DNA of 16,172 nucleotides from DASQDN01 sp035630195 (GTDB taxonomy: Bacteria; Acidobacteriota; Terriglobia; Bryobacterales; Bryobacteraceae). The translations under genes were made by a program, and so were the position numbers. This document shows positions 1-8,074 of this stretch, piece after piece. The DNA lies in the NCBI GenBank assembly GCA_035630195.1, contig DASQLD010000172.1, forward strand, positions 1-16,172, read 5' to 3'. Each line of letters starts with the position of its first letter. Position 1 is the first letter of the stretch. The notes below the pieces were generated by a model, which saw nothing but the letters and a program-made list of their open reading frames with translations, had not been told where the DNA came from and searched no databases.

Positions 1-1
1 C

Positions 2-664
2 GGGATCGCAGGAGTCACTGGTCCGGACTGGCGGCGAGTGGATGGTATCCGCAAATTCGGTCGTGGGGGAATACTGGGCCAAGCCGCCGTCCTTTCCAAG
101 CAGTCCGGCGCTTCGCGCACCAGCCCGATCCTGCGAGGCAACTGGGTTGTCGAGGTGCTGCTCGGCGACAAACTTCCCCGCCCTCCCAAGGACGTTCCGC
201 AACTCCCTACCGATGAGGCGACCGAATTGCTGTCGATGCGTGAGTTGACCGAAAAGCATACTTCCGATCGTCGATGCTCCGGTTGTCACGCACGGATCGA
301 CCCCTATGGATACACGCTTGAACGTTTCGACGCGATCGGCCGGCTCCGCGAAAAAGATTTGGCGAACCGACCCATTCACGACCGAGCCATCCTGAAGGGC
401 GGTGTCGAAGTCGAAGGTCTGGACGGGCTGCGAAGCTACCTTCTCACCAACGGCCGCGACGCCTTTGTTCGCCAGTTCTGCCGAAAGCTTCTAGGCTATT
501 CTCTTGGGCGAGCCGTACAGCTTTCCGACGAACCTCTAATCGATAACATAGAAGCGAAGCTCCAACAAAGCGGATACCATGTAGGTACCGTGATCGACAT
601 GATCGTGGCGAGCCGCCAATTTCGCGAAATCCGAGGACGCGAGCATGAACAAGAACACGAATAA
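2..664 (+). CDS. DUF1592-family haem protein, C-terminal part (DUF1588 + DUF1585), 5' end outside window
   Basis: The reading frame is open from the first complete codon of the window, so the gene begins upstream and only about the last 220 residues are seen. The sequence matches the C-terminal half of the large exported haem proteins (DUF1587/1592/1588/1585 series) common in planctomycetes and acidobacteria. A stretch reading TSPILRGNWVVEVLLG is followed by a CSGCH haem-attachment motif (nt 275-289) in the context CHARIDPYGYTLERFDAIG, which is diagnostic of DUF1588. The last ~75 residues (VRQFCRKLLGYSLGRAV onward) are DUF1585. The stop codon overlaps the next gene by 20 bp, a tandem arrangement typical of DUF1592/DUF1552 pairs. 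The role is not established; electron transfer linked to carbohydrate or other polymer breakdown is often suggested from context. I am sure of the family and unsure of the function. Confidence 0.9.
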   Translation, partial: GIAGVTGPDWRRVDGIRKFGRGGILGQAAVLSKQSGASRTSPILRGNWVVEVLLGDKLPRPPKDVPQLPTDEATELLSMRELTEKHTSDRRCSGCHARIDPYGYTLERFDAIGRLREKDLANRPIHDRAILKGGVEVEGLDGLRSYLLTNGRDAFVRQFCRKLLGYSLGRAVQLSDEPLIDNIEAKLQQSGYHVGTVIDMIVASRQFREIRGREHEQEHE

Positions 665-1961
665 GCATTGGTTTTCACGTCGCCGAATGCTGCGGGGACT
701 CGGCGTTAGCATGGCCTTGCCATGGATGGAATCGGTACCCGTTTGGGGTGACGAACCTCGTGGCAATCAATCCTCCAGTGAAGCGCCTGTCCGCCTGGCT
801 GTCCTTTTCTCGGGCAATGGCTTTCACAGCAAGCAATGGTGGGCCAAGGGAGCAGACGGTGCGATGGAACTCGGCGAGGTGCTCGCGCCCTTGCAGGATT
901 TCCGGTCTAAGACGATCTTCATGCGAGGGCTGTTCAACGCGGAGGCGCAGAAGGGCAACATCCACAGCTCGCAAACCGGCAATCTTTTGTCGGGAGCGCC
1001 ATTGGCGTCGGGCGGCGAAATCCGATCCGGTACCAGCATCGACCAGCTTCTCGCTCAGCGCGTCGGCAATTCGACCAAGGTACCCAGCCTGGTGCTCGGC
1101 TGTGAGAAGTCGAATCCTTCGGTCCACAAAAACTATTCGATGCTCTACAGCTCGCACATTTCGTGGAGCTCCCCGACAACGCCAACGCCGCTCGAAATCT
1201 ACCCCGCTCTCGCATTCGATCGTTTATTCAAAGATCAGACAAGTAAAGGTGATCAGAGCATTCTGGACGCGGTCCTCTCAGACGCCGCGACTCTGCGCGG
1301 CAACATCAGCACGGGCGATCAACGCAAGCTCGATGAATATCTCGACTCGGTTCGCGATGTAGAGCAGCGGATTGCGAACGCTGGAAAACGGGGAGAACTG
1401 CAGGGGTGGAGGCCAACACTCGCCAAACCGAATGTAGCCCGACCTGCCGACGGCATCCCACAAGACATCGGTGAGCACATGCGCCTCATGGCCGATATCC
1501 TCGTACTCGGCTTCCAGACTGATACGACGCGCATCACTACACTCAAGCTCAATAATGATCACAGCTCGCTGCGCTTCCCAAACCTGGGCGTCGACTACAT
1601 GATTCACCATCTGCTCTCCCATTCCGATACTGCGGATTGGCTGAAGGTGAACCAGTTCTTTCTCGAACAAGTGGCTTACATTGCGCGCAAGCTCGAGTCC
1701 ATCCAAGAGGGATCACGCACATTGCTCGACAACTCCATGCTACTTTTCTGTTCGAGCATGCTGACCGGAAATCACGATGCGAGTCAATTGCCGGTGATTC
1801 TGCTCGGCGGGGGCGGCGGCCGAATCAAAGGCGGTCGGGTGTTGGACTACTCAGGAAAGCCAGACCGGCAGATGTGTCGCCTGTATCTCTCGATGATGGA
1901 CAAGATGAACGTTCGACCTCCGAGCTTCGGGGACGCGTCGCGCCCGCTCGACGAAGTCTGA
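645..1961 (+). CDS. DUF1552 family protein with Tat signal
   Basis: A 438-residue protein, full length for the DUF1552 family. The N-terminus carries a twin-arginine export signal: SRRRMLRGLGVSMALP at residues 11-26, a basic RRR followed by a hydrophobic stretch. Export to the periplasm, possibly after folding around a cofactor, is therefore likely. The family-typical FSGNGFHSKQWWAKG and QTGNLLSGAPLASG segments are present. The ATG lies inside the end of the upstream haem protein (20-bp overlap), so the two are probably translationally coupled. DUF1552 proteins are almost always encoded directly after DUF1592-type cytochromes, which suggests that they act together. The biochemical activity is unknown; family assignment is firm. 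Confidence 0.9.
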   Translation: MNKNTNKHWFSRRRMLRGLGVSMALPWMESVPVWGDEPRGNQSSSEAPVRLAVLFSGNGFHSKQWWAKGADGAMELGEVLAPLQDFRSKTIFMRGLFNAEAQKGNIHSSQTGNLLSGAPLASGGEIRSGTSIDQLLAQRVGNSTKVPSLVLGCEKSNPSVHKNYSMLYSSHISWSSPTTPTPLEIYPALAFDRLFKDQTSKGDQSILDAVLSDAATLRGNISTGDQRKLDEYLDSVRDVEQRIANAGKRGELQGWRPTLAKPNVARPADGIPQDIGEHMRLMADILVLGFQTDTTRITTLKLNNDHSSLRFPNLGVDYMIHHLLSHSDTADWLKVNQFFLEQVAYIARKLESIQEGSRTLLDNSMLLFCSSMLTGNHDASQLPVILLGGGGGRIKGGRVLDYSGKPDRQMCRLYLSMMDKMNVRPPSFGDASRPLDEV

Positions 1962-1994
1962 TCGAAGCTGGGAGCGCGATACGATGTTTGCACG

Positions 1995-2819
1995 ATGCGT
2001 TTCGCCACTGCTTTTTTCCTGACCACCACTCTGTTCGCTGTGCCGTATCAGGTCACTCCTGATATTGAATACTCCGCTCCCGGCGGGGAAAGCTTGAAAC
2101 TCGATGCGCACGTTCCTGAGGGTAAAGGCCCGTTTCCCGCTATCATTCTTGTTCACGGGGGAGGTTGGACAGCCGGTCATAAGACGGTGAACTTCGTCAA
2201 AGATTTGTTTCCGGTGTTGGATCAAACCGGGATGGCGTGGTTCACCATCGACTACCGATTGGCCCCGAAACATCCTTACCCGGCTGCGCGCGTGGATGTC
2301 GAAGCGGCTGTCCAATGGGTGAAAGCAAACGCCAAACAATATAAGGTGGATCCGAAGAAAATCGCCCTTATGGGTGAATCCGCCGGGGGCCATCTCGTAA
2401 ACCTGGTCGGCGTAAAGAACGATGTAGGCGTCGCCGCGGTCGTCTGCTTCTATGGCCCGATCGACATGGAAGTCTTCTCGAAGAAGTTTGCGGACAAACC
2501 AGCAACCGGATCCATGAAGTCGTTCTTTCTGGTCGACGATTGGGGACCGGCCGATGCCGCCAAACTGCGCGAGGCATCGCCGCACACGTACCTGAATAAG
2601 AAAACACCGCCCTTCCTGATCATCCACGGCACGAGTGACGCGGCTGTACCTTACGATCAGGCAACTCTGCACGTAAAGCTGTTCAAGGAGAGAGGCATCC
2701 CAGTCGAACTCATTACCGTGCAGGATGGCGTACATGGCGTGATGAACTGGGAGAAAGACCCGCGCTTCCACGGCTACAAACAGCCAATGATCGACTGGTT
2801 GAAGAAAACTCTTAAATAG
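1995..2819 (+). CDS. Secreted alpha/beta hydrolase (esterase/lipase, HSL/acetyl-esterase type)
   Basis: A 274-residue alpha/beta-hydrolase. A short hydrophobic N-terminus (residues 2-17, ATAFFLTTTLFAV) looks like a signal peptide. The oxyanion-hole motif HGGGW is at 54-58 and the nucleophile elbow GESAGG has Ser129. Asp215 (HGTSD) and His247 (DGVHG) complete the triad, so all catalytic residues are present. HGGG plus GESAG is the pattern of the hormone-sensitive-lipase/BD-FAE-like esterases, many of which remove acetyl or feruloyl groups from plant polysaccharides. The gene starts 33 bp after the DUF1552 gene on the same strand, so it is probably co-transcribed. It ends exactly where the convergent E2 gene ends (TAG immediately followed by the reverse complement of TAG). 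The substrate cannot be read from sequence; a role in deacylating carbohydrate is an inference. Confidence 0.88.
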   Translation: MRFATAFFLTTTLFAVPYQVTPDIEYSAPGGESLKLDAHVPEGKGPFPAIILVHGGGWTAGHKTVNFVKDLFPVLDQTGMAWFTIDYRLAPKHPYPAARVDVEAAVQWVKANAKQYKVDPKKIALMGESAGGHLVNLVGVKNDVGVAAVVCFYGPIDMEVFSKKFADKPATGSMKSFFLVDDWGPADAAKLREASPHTYLNKKTPPFLIIHGTSDAAVPYDQATLHVKLFKERGIPVELITVQDGVHGVMNWEKDPRFHGYKQPMIDWLKKTLK

Positions 2820-3905
2820 CTACGGGCAGTGAAGAGCCGCCGGAGGCTCCTCGATCAATGCTGCAAGTGTTTGCAAGAAACGAGCGGCGGGAGCCCCATC
2901 GACCACGCGATGATCGAATGTCAGGCTCAGCATCATCTGCTCGCGAGCGACAATCTGTCCGTTCGACAGGACTACGGGTTCCCAACGGATGGCGCCCAAT
3001 CCAAGCACCGCAGTCTCGGGAGAATTAATGATGGGCGTAAACGCTTCCACGCCAAAACTACCGAGATTGCTGATAGTAAAGATACCGCCCTGCATGTCGG
3101 AGGCCTGAATCTCGCGCCGGCGAACCGAGTCGATCAGAGTGAGGGAACGGTGTGACAGTTCCAGCAGGCTTAGGTTGGGTACATCGCGAATTACCGGCAC
3201 AAGTAAACCTTGTTCTGTATCGACTGCAATGCCGATGTGGATCGCGTCAGGCAAAACAATGCGATCGCCATCCCAACGTCCTCCGAGCGCCGGATGTTCA
3301 CTCAGAGCCATCGCCACCATCTTCGTCACAAAGTCGTTAAACGATGGGGCTGGTTGCGGCTGAAGCCGCAATTTCCAACGATTCCGTAGCGACGTCAGCC
3401 TGCTGGCATCCACCCGTCGCATCAATGTCACCGGAGCTGTCTGCTGACGACTCTGTGTCATCCGTTCTGCAACGGCCCGGCGTAATGCGGTGACAGGAAG
3501 CTGCTGCTTCTTGTCCGCTACCTTCACGGCAGCGCGAACATCTTCCTCGCGGATTCGTCCCCCTTTGCCACTGCCCGAGAGTTGAGACAACTCGATACCA
3601 AGTTCGCCGGCAACGCGCCGCGCTCTCGGCGTGACAGGAACATCTCGAGGTGGCTCTTCGCCCTTTATCAGCAGATAACCAATCAACTGACCGACTTTCA
3701 CGACCGCTCCTGGCTGGGGCGCATCAGCAGGCAGGTACAGAATTCCTGCATCGAGCGATTCGATGTCCATCGTGACCTTGTCGCTCTCAAGCGAAAACAA
3801 AGGCTCACCCGCGTGTACTTCCTCGCCCGCCTTCTTCAGCCAGTCTCCGAACGTACCTTCTTCCATCGACCAGCCAAGCCGCGGGATTATGATTTCGACG
3901 GCCAT
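2820..3905 (-). CDS. Dihydrolipoamide acyltransferase (E2) of a 2-oxoacid/acetoin dehydrogenase complex
   Basis: A 361-residue E2 component. Domains in order are a lipoyl domain (residues 2-80) with lipoylated Lys43 in ESDKVTMDIES, a very short linker, a peripheral-subunit-binding domain (about 91-127, TPRARRVAGELGIELSQLSG), and a catalytic acyltransferase domain (about 136-361). The active-site motif DHRVVDG at 331-337 supplies His332. It transfers the acyl group made by E1 from lipoamide to CoA. At 361 residues, with one lipoyl domain and hardly any Ala/Pro linker, it is compact for the family. The ATG at 3905 lies one base after the E1 stop codon. A GTG at 3914 in the same frame would add three residues and overlap E1; ATG is preferred because E2 proteins usually start directly with the lipoyl domain. 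It is the last gene of the minus-strand operon. The exact substrate is undetermined. Confidence 0.93.
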   Translation of the reverse strand: MAVEIIIPRLGWSMEEGTFGDWLKKAGEEVHAGEPLFSLESDKVTMDIESLDAGILYLPADAPQPGAVVKVGQLIGYLLIKGEEPPRDVPVTPRARRVAGELGIELSQLSGSGKGGRIREEDVRAAVKVADKKQQLPVTALRRAVAERMTQSRQQTAPVTLMRRVDASRLTSLRNRWKLRLQPQPAPSFNDFVTKMVAMALSEHPALGGRWDGDRIVLPDAIHIGIAVDTEQGLLVPVIRDVPNLSLLELSHRSLTLIDSVRRREIQASDMQGGIFTISNLGSFGVEAFTPIINSPETAVLGLGAIRWEPVVLSNGQIVAREQMMLSLTFDHRVVDGAPAARFLQTLAALIEEPPAALHCP

Positions 3906-3906
3906 G

Positions 3907-5877
3907 TTACTCACTCACCAGATCACGGACAGCTTCCTCGATCGCCTCAGTACTGACGACAACTGCCGCTTCGAGCGTCGGACTATATGGTGTCGGAGCG
4001 AAGGCGCCGTTGAGCCTTCGTATCGGCGCATCGAGATCATTGAAGCCGGCGTCCGCAACGACAGCAGCGATTTCCGAGGCGATGCTGCACGGTCCGAATG
4101 CCTCATCCACTATCAGCAGCCGTCCCGTCTTCCGAACGGAAGCGAGGATAGCCGCTGTGTCAAGCGGAGAGACGGTCCGCGGATCGATCACCTCCGTGGA
4201 AACGCCATCTTCTGAAAGCCGGACGGCCGCGGCGAGTGCGCGCTGCGCCATTATGCCGATTCCAACCACCGTCACGTTATTCCCTTCGCGCAGCACCCGA
4301 GCCTTACCGAACTCGATTTCATAAGATTCAGCCGGCACAGGACCTTTGACGGCTAGCAGTTCTCGCGGCTCGAGAAAGAGAACGGGATCATCGCAGCGTA
4401 GCGCGTGTGTAAACAGCCCTTTGGCATCGTACGGCGTGGATGGAATCACCACTCTCAGTCCGGGAATGTGACTGAAGATGGAATGATAGCTCCCAGAATG
4501 ATGCGTCGCCGCTGAGTGTCCTATCCCTATACATCCTCGTAACAAGATCGGCATTTTTAAACGGCCGCTGCTCATGTACTGCATCTTCGCGATCTGGTTG
4601 ATAATTTCGCCGAACGCATCGTTTATGAAGTCGATGAACATGAAGTCGATGATGGGCCGCGTTCCCGTCATCGCCGCGCCACCGCCCATGCCGACAAAGC
4701 CCCGCTCTGCAATCGGAGTGTCGCAGAGTCGCTCCGCGCCATACTTTTCGAATAGGCCGACTGTAGTCCCGAAGTTCCCACCTCGCTTCCCGATGCCTTC
4801 ACCGAAGACGAAGATGTGAGGATCGGCAGCCATCGCGCTGTCGAGCGCCTCAAGTGTGGCCCCAACATAGGAGAGTTCTCTACCCGAACTTGGGCCGGGC
4901 TCGGGAGCAGTCCTCGCCGTCCTTTCGGCATACACATGAGCAGTGGCGGCACTCGGCTCCGGCCATGGAGCGCTCTCGGCAGCCTCGCTCGCGCGGGCCA
5001 CTTCATCACGGATCTCGGCGTCGATAGCCTCCAAGTCAGGCTCGGTTGCCTCACCTGAGTCGACCAGAACGCGACGAAATCGCTTGATCGGACAACGTTC
5101 CCGCCATTCAGCGACTTCCTCGCGCGTTCTATACGAGTAGTCGCCCATTCCTTCCGAATGCGGCCGCGTACGGTATGTCTTGCATTCGAGAAGCGTCGGC
5201 CCTTCTCCCACGCGCGCTCTGCGAACTGCTTCCTCGGCTGCGCGGCCGACCGCCTCGACGTCATTGCCATCCACCTGAACTCCCGGAACGTTGTAAGCGG
5301 CGCTGCGGCTCGCCACGTCGGGATTTCCCGCTGCGTAAGTAAACGGCACTTCGGTGGCGAACTGGTTGTTCTCACACACGAATAGTACCGGGAGCTTCCA
5401 GATGCTCGCGAGATTCAGCCCTTCATGAAATGCCCCGTTGTTCACGGCGCCGTCCCCGAAGAACGCAACCGCGACACGATCAGTCCGTTGCAATTTAAAA
5501 CTGTAGCCCGCCCCGGCAGCCTGCAAGATACACGGACCCACTATGCCGCTGGTCCCCATCAACCCAATCTCTGGGGCAAACAGGTGCATAGATCCACCAC
5601 GGCCGCGTGAGCATCCGGTGTTTCGACCCATCAGTTCGTTAATAAGTTCGCTGACAGGAAGTCCCTTTGCAAGCGCGTGTCCATGGCCGCGGTGCGTGCT
5701 GAAAACAGCATCTTCCACACGAAGATGTGAACAGACGCCGGTCGCTATTGCCTCCTGACCCACATATGTGTGGCATGCGCCATGAACCAAACCGCGCGCA
5801 TGACATCTTGCGAGTTGCTCCTCAGTGGTCCGGATCAACTGCATAGTGCGGTACAGGGATCTCGATTCTGGAGTCAT
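3907..5877 (-). CDS. Fused E1 alpha-beta subunit, thiamine-diphosphate 2-oxoacid/acetoin-type dehydrogenase
   Basis: A 656-residue protein carrying both halves of a heterotetrameric E1 in one chain. The alpha part (1-~300) has the ThDP-binding motif starting at GDGAVNN (141-147) and ending at ENN (169-171), plus the THRGHGHALAKG and RGRGGSMHLF segments typical of AcoA/PdhA. A Pro/Ala/Glu-rich linker (~300-332) joins the beta part, which runs from LSYVGATLEALD (335 onward). The beta part has the conserved Glu360 (FGEGIG), RPIIDFMFIDF (407-417) and HSIFSHIPGLRVVIPSTPYDAKG (in parts, 465-487). It decarboxylates a 2-oxoacid, or cleaves a diketone or acetoin, and reductively acylates E2. Acetoin/branched-chain-type E1 is favoured over housekeeping PDH because of the alpha-subunit sequence and the catabolic setting. 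The start codon overlaps the SDR stop as ATGA and the stop is one base before the E2 ATG. Fusion of alpha and beta fixes their ratio at 1:1. Confidence 0.92.
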   Translation of the reverse strand: MTPESRSLYRTMQLIRTTEEQLARCHARGLVHGACHTYVGQEAIATGVCSHLRVEDAVFSTHRGHGHALAKGLPVSELINELMGRNTGCSRGRGGSMHLFAPEIGLMGTSGIVGPCILQAAGAGYSFKLQRTDRVAVAFFGDGAVNNGAFHEGLNLASIWKLPVLFVCENNQFATEVPFTYAAGNPDVASRSAAYNVPGVQVDGNDVEAVGRAAEEAVRRARVGEGPTLLECKTYRTRPHSEGMGDYSYRTREEVAEWRERCPIKRFRRVLVDSGEATEPDLEAIDAEIRDEVARASEAAESAPWPEPSAATAHVYAERTARTAPEPGPSSGRELSYVGATLEALDSAMAADPHIFVFGEGIGKRGGNFGTTVGLFEKYGAERLCDTPIAERGFVGMGGGAAMTGTRPIIDFMFIDFINDAFGEIINQIAKMQYMSSGRLKMPILLRGCIGIGHSAATHHSGSYHSIFSHIPGLRVVIPSTPYDAKGLFTHALRCDDPVLFLEPRELLAVKGPVPAESYEIEFGKARVLREGNNVTVVGIGIMAQRALAAAVRLSEDGVSTEVIDPRTVSPLDTAAILASVRKTGRLLIVDEAFGPCSIASEIAAVVADAGFNDLDAPIRRLNGAFAPTPYSPTLEAAVVVSTEAIEEAVRDLVSE

Positions 5878-6689
5878 TGGCTGTTATCCGTGCGGCGATG
5901 GCGTACCGATCCTCCGCCGTTCAGCGCCAAATTGCCGCCGTCCATCGGGATTAATGCGCCCGTGATCCATTCCGAGGCATCCGAGGCAAGCAGCACGGCC
6001 AGCCCTTTGATGTCATCTGGTCGACCGAACCGGCCGGCAGGTATCCCACTCAGAAACTGATCGCGCAGGCTCGGAGTGTTTGCGATCCGCTGCTCCAAGC
6101 CGGGATTGAGAACCTGAGCCGGAAGGATCGCATTGACGCGCACACCAGATCCTGACCATTCGGTGCTAAGTTCTCTTGTCATCTGGGCGACCGCGCCCAT
6201 CGCCATGCTGTAGGCAATGTGGCCTCTCCCCAGCGCTGTGACACTGGCGAGGGAACCGATGTTCACGATGCTGCCGCGGCCAGCTGCCAGCATCCTCCGG
6301 CCCGCTTCCTGACAAGCACAGAAACGGCCGAACACTAAGTTCCGCCATACCTGCTCGACGTCCTCGAGACGGATCTCCTCCGGCGGCGCCATAATGGACT
6401 CACCGGCCACGTTTCCAAGGAAATCGATGTGTCCGAATTCGGCATCCAACGTCTCAAACATCGCTCGCACTTGAGTCGGTTCAGAGACATCGCAGGCAAC
6501 CGCGACGGCGCGTCGGCCGATCGCACTGATTTCCGCCGCTGTCCGATTTACGCCCGGTTCGTTGCGATCGGCGATGAGAAGATCGGCGCCTGCTTCCGCG
6601 AGCGCCATCGCCATGGCTCGTCCCATGCCTTGCGCTGCTCCAGTGACCACGGCCACTTTGTCCGTGAGATCGAACATTTTAGGAATCAT
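5874..6689 (-). CDS. Short-chain dehydrogenase/reductase (SDR) with catalytic Lys replaced by Met
   Basis: A 271-residue classical-type SDR. The Rossmann nucleotide-binding motif TGAAQGMG is at 16-23, followed by Asp41 (ADRN) at the end of strand 2, which usually favours NAD(H). NVAG (93-96) stands for the family NNAG, and Asn117 (WRNLVFG) and Ser146 (IVNIGS) are in their usual catalytic places. Tyr160 is present, but the YxxxK motif reads Y-S-M-A-M, so position 164 is Met instead of Lys (codon ATG, one base from AAG). The C-terminal segment PAGRFGRPDDI...WITGALIPMDGG is typical of SDRs, with an extra ~20-residue tail. It overlaps the MFS gene upstream and E1 downstream by ATGA at each end. 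It may oxidise a hydroxy compound to the substrate of E1, but loss of the Lys makes normal activity doubtful. A sequencing error cannot be excluded. Confidence 0.9.
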   Translation of the reverse strand: MIPKMFDLTDKVAVVTGAAQGMGRAMAMALAEAGADLLIADRNEPGVNRTAAEISAIGRRAVAVACDVSEPTQVRAMFETLDAEFGHIDFLGNVAGESIMAPPEEIRLEDVEQVWRNLVFGRFCACQEAGRRMLAAGRGSIVNIGSLASVTALGRGHIAYSMAMGAVAQMTRELSTEWSGSGVRVNAILPAQVLNPGLEQRIANTPSLRDQFLSGIPAGRFGRPDDIKGLAVLLASDASEWITGALIPMDGGNLALNGGGSVRHRRTDNSQ

Positions 6690-8008
6690 GTTTGAGAATT
6701 AACCAATGCCGCCTGAAGTGCCGTGGGTTCAGTCTGTGGCTTGGTGCGCACAAAGCTGATAATCGCCGCGCCTAACAGGTACCAGCCGGCCAGCAGGAAG
6801 AGACAAGTGCTGTCGCTGGCTCCGCGGTCCTTGATCCATCCGATTATATGGTTGCTGAAATAGCCAGCTAGGTTCGCGAAGATATTGATAAAACCGATGC
6901 TCGCGGCAGCAGCCGCATGCGTCAGTGTTAGCGTCGGCAAGGCCCAGAATGGGGGTGGCCACGAATGCGCCGTCAGGCCCGTGAGGATTAGCCAGGTCAT
7001 GATCATCGGAAACGACTGGCCAGGAATAGCCGCCATTGCGAGAAATATGCCAGTGGCTAACTGCCCGGCGATGCAGGTCCGTTTGCGGTTGCCGGTGCGA
7101 TCCGCCGCAAATCCGGAGTAGAGCACCCCAACAAGGCCGCATAGATAGAAAAGGCCGCTATAGAAAAGCGAGGCGAGATCCGAGCCCCCGGAGATGCTCT
7201 TCACAGTAGTGGGCATCCAAAATGTAAGCGCATAGCCGCCCATGTTCGTAGCGAAGATGCCAAACGAGAGAAGCCACACGTTGCTCGATCGAAGCGCTTG
7301 ACCGATCGTGAACTTATGAACCAAATCCTTCGCGCGCGCTTCTTCCGCCAGCACACCCTCCAGATAATCACGCTCAGCCGGCGTCAGCCATTTGGCATCT
7401 TGCGGGCGATCCGTGAGAATCACGTAGGCGACGATTCCAAGAATCACGGCGGGTAGACCTTCCAACACGAACAGCCACTGCCAGCCCTTCCACCCGAGCC
7501 AGTCGACATTCAGAAGCAGCCCAGAGATTGGGGCGCCGAAAGCGAGGCTCAACGGGATGGCGACGATGAAACCAGACATGGCGCGGGCGCGATCGCGCAT
7601 TGGAAACCAGTGCGTAAAGTAAACGATGATACCTGGAAAGAAGCCGGCCTCTGCCACTCCAAGGAAAAAGCGCGCCAGGTAGAACTGGCCCGGCGTCTGC
7701 ACAAAGGCCGTAGGGGATGCAAGCATTCCCCACGTCACAAGAATACGCGCGAACCATTTGCGTGCGCTCCATCGCTCTACGAGCAAGGCGCCGGGAATCT
7801 CGAGCGTCAAATAGCCGAGAAAAAAGATGCCAATCCCAAGACCGAAGACTTCCTCGGAGAAGCCGAGGTCATCAGCCATCCGCAGCTTCGCAAAGCCCAC
7901 GTTGGCCCGGTCGAGATAGGCCACGAAGTACAGGAGAATCGCCATGGGAAGGATTCGCCAGGCAACTTTGCGGCGAACAGCGTCGGCGGCGCTTGAGCTG
8001 AGGGTCAT
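6686..8008 (-). CDS. MFS transporter, anion:cation symporter (ACS) type
   Basis: A 440-residue major-facilitator protein with about 12 hydrophobic segments. The first transmembrane helix ends in YFVAYLDRANVGFAKLRM (Asp33-Arg34), and helix 4 carries RFFLGVAEAGFFPG; both are signatures of the ACS family that imports organic anions such as tartrate, phthalate, galactarate/glucarate or hydroxyphenylacetate with protons. The cytoplasmic loop LLVERWSARKW is a motif-A variant. It shares an ATGA stop/start overlap with the SDR gene, so it belongs to the same operon. The start ATG at 8008 has only a weak GGA upstream, and a 12-base palindrome (8012-8023) lies over the ribosome-binding region. The context suggests that it brings in the carboxylate that the SDR and E1/E2 then metabolise; the specific substrate is unknown. 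Confidence 0.9.
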   Translation of the reverse strand: MTLSSSAADAVRRKVAWRILPMAILLYFVAYLDRANVGFAKLRMADDLGFSEEVFGLGIGIFFLGYLTLEIPGALLVERWSARKWFARILVTWGMLASPTAFVQTPGQFYLARFFLGVAEAGFFPGIIVYFTHWFPMRDRARAMSGFIVAIPLSLAFGAPISGLLLNVDWLGWKGWQWLFVLEGLPAVILGIVAYVILTDRPQDAKWLTPAERDYLEGVLAEEARAKDLVHKFTIGQALRSSNVWLLSFGIFATNMGGYALTFWMPTTVKSISGGSDLASLFYSGLFYLCGLVGVLYSGFAADRTGNRKRTCIAGQLATGIFLAMAAIPGQSFPMIMTWLILTGLTAHSWPPPFWALPTLTLTHAAAAASIGFINIFANLAGYFSNHIIGWIKDRGASDSTCLFLLAGWYLLGAAIISFVRTKPQTEPTALQAALVNSQT

Positions 8009-8011
8009 AGC

Positions 8012-8023
8012 GAATCCGGATTC
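8012..8023. repeat. 12-base perfect palindrome upstream of the MFS start
   Basis: GAATCCGGATTC is its own reverse complement and ends three bases before the MFS start codon on the minus strand. It could be a protein-binding site or a small hairpin that masks the ribosome-binding site. A few palindromes of this length are expected by chance in 16 kb, so it is only a candidate. Confidence 0.3.
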
Positions 8024-8074
8024 TAAGAAGTATCACAGTCCCGAAGAGACCCGACCGCGGGGCAAGTCAGCGTG

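Noticed and set aside
675..1157. Long minus-strand open frame inside the DUF1552 gene
   Set aside because: It is entirely antisense to a well-supported family member and has no recognisable protein features; it is a by-product of GC-rich codon use.
1851..2771. 306-codon minus-strand open frame opposite the esterase gene
   Set aside because: The plus-strand frame encodes a complete catalytic triad and signal peptide, while the antisense frame shows no family motifs.
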